Shown: piece after piece, positions 5,174-5,488 of the stretch
How the letters are laid out: the number at the start of each line of letters is the position of its first letter
Position numbering within the stretch: the first letter of the stretch is position 1
Assembly (NCBI GenBank): GCA_023250175.1
Contig: JAHFBD010000159.1
Location: 1 to 5,488, forward strand
DNA length: 5,488 nucleotides
Direction of reading: 5' to 3'
DNA from: Candidatus Melainabacteria bacterium
GTDB lineage: Bacteria; Cyanobacteriota; Vampirovibrionia; 2-02-FULL-35-15
Notes under the pieces: generated by a model
Databases searched by the model: none
The model's input: the letters and a program-made list of their open reading frames with translations, nothing else
What the model was told of the DNA's origin: nothing
Translations under genes and position numbers: made by a program

Positions 5174-5488
5174 TGCCTACAACCTTCAATCCATTCTTTT
5201 GTTCCATCGCTATATGTTTCATGTTTCCAGATAGGAGCTTTGGTTTTAATTTCATCAATTATAAACCGGCAAGCTTCAAAAGCTTGATTTCTATGATGAG
5301 AAGCTACTCCGACCCAGACAGCGATTTCACCGATTTGAATATTTCCAATTCTATGAACAGCAATTGCTTTGTTTAAGTTCCATTTTGTTTTTGCTTGTTT
5401 TGTAATATCTTCTAAAACCTTTATGGACATAGGCTTATAGCACTCATAGTTAAGAGCTGTTACTTCTTTTCCATGGTTATGATTTCTA
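5170..5488 (-). CDS. moaE: Molybdopterin synthase catalytic subunit MoaE (5' end outside window)
   Basis: MoaE is the large subunit of molybdopterin synthase. With thiocarboxylated MoaD it turns cyclic pyranopterin monophosphate into molybdopterin in molybdenum cofactor synthesis. The frame stays open past the internal Met at 5430 to the window edge, reading RNHNHGKEVTALNYECYKPM, the standard MoaE 'VRNHN-x-G...L-x-x-E-x-Y-x-x-M' block, so that Met is not the start. Downstream are AVHRIGNIQIGEIAVWVGVASHHRNQAFEACRFIIDEIKTKAPIWKHE. These contain the conserved His-Arg and the two lysines (K-T-K-A-P-I-W-K) that correspond to the E. coli active-site lysines 119 and 126. The protein ends soon after DGTKEWIEGCRH, lacking the longer tail of E. 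coli MoaE. About 105 residues are visible. Its stop (5172-5170) overlaps the transporter stop (5171-5173). It implies that the organism makes molybdenum cofactor. Confidence 0.95.
   Translation of the reverse strand, partial: RNHNHGKEVTALNYECYKPMSIKVLEDITKQAKTKWNLNKAIAVHRIGNIQIGEIAVWVGVASHHRNQAFEACRFIIDEIKTKAPIWKHETYSDGTKEWIEGCRH

Noticed and set aside
5173..5376. 67-codon open frame on + opposite moaE
   Set aside because: moaE is unmistakable on the other strand across this stretch; the + frame has no domain features.
5428..5430. ATG at 5430 as the moaE start
   Set aside because: The upstream frame remains open to the window edge and encodes the conserved RNHN...Y-x-x-M block of MoaE, so this Met is internal.
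1..5488. CRISPR array, tRNA or rRNA genes, or a defence system
   Set aside because: I saw no regularly spaced repeats, no tRNA-like cloverleaf arms and no rRNA-like segments, and no gene belongs to a recognised defence family.

Overview
This is an AT-rich bacterial window (roughly one third G+C by eye). It carries bacterial-type ribosomal proteins bL28 and bS18, an M16 peptidase, a CpaE/MinD-type ATPase and a molybdopterin synthase subunit. Nothing in it fixes the lineage. Shine-Dalgarno sites are weak or absent, and the bL28 core (NLQ-x-VR-x2-VNGK) is of the type seen in Firmicutes and several candidate lineages. I leave the taxonomy open.

Layout, left to right. (1) Positions 1-732 hold the 3' part of an M16 zinc-peptidase-family gene on +. 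(2) Converging on it from the - strand is a two-gene ribosomal unit, rpsR (bS18) then rpmB (bL28), 3 nt apart. Its bS18 has an unusual Arg-Asp-repeat N-terminal extension encoded by a perfect 15-bp inverted repeat. (3) A 414-bp gap (1364-1777) holds the probable rpsR promoter, a second promoter-like site facing the other way, a 124-bp element with terminal inverted repeats (copy A) and an AT-rich hairpin. (4) Next on + are an alpha/beta-hydrolase-fold protein of unknown function (1778-2854) and a degenerate receiver domain fused to a CpaE/MinD-like ATPase (2917-4086). (5) A second, 173-bp copy of the element (copy B) lies at 4096-4268. (6) Then come a BASS/SBF-family membrane transporter (4271-5173) and, converging on it, the 3' part of moaE on - (5170 to the window end).

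The main discovery is the pair of related non-coding elements. Both begin GTTACTRCCTAGC and end GGTAGGTAGAAAC, so their ends form an 11-bp terminal inverted repeat with one mismatch. Each is flanked by an 8-bp direct repeat with one mismatch: AATATATC/AATATGTC around copy A, AAATGTTG/AAATGTTA around copy B. This is the signature of a small non-autonomous transposable element (MITE-like). Both also keep an internal hairpin whose stem changes on both sides between copies, which suggests selected structure. Copy B sits exactly at the transporter start codon. If it is removed, the transporter ATG falls 3 nt after the stop of the CpaE-like gene, so the element seems to have split a tight operon while rebuilding the start codon from its target-site duplication.

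Functionally the genes look like an ordinary chromosomal mixture (proteolysis, ribosome, cofactor synthesis, transport) rather than one pathway. The receiver-ATPase and the transporter are the only pair with evidence of former operon linkage.
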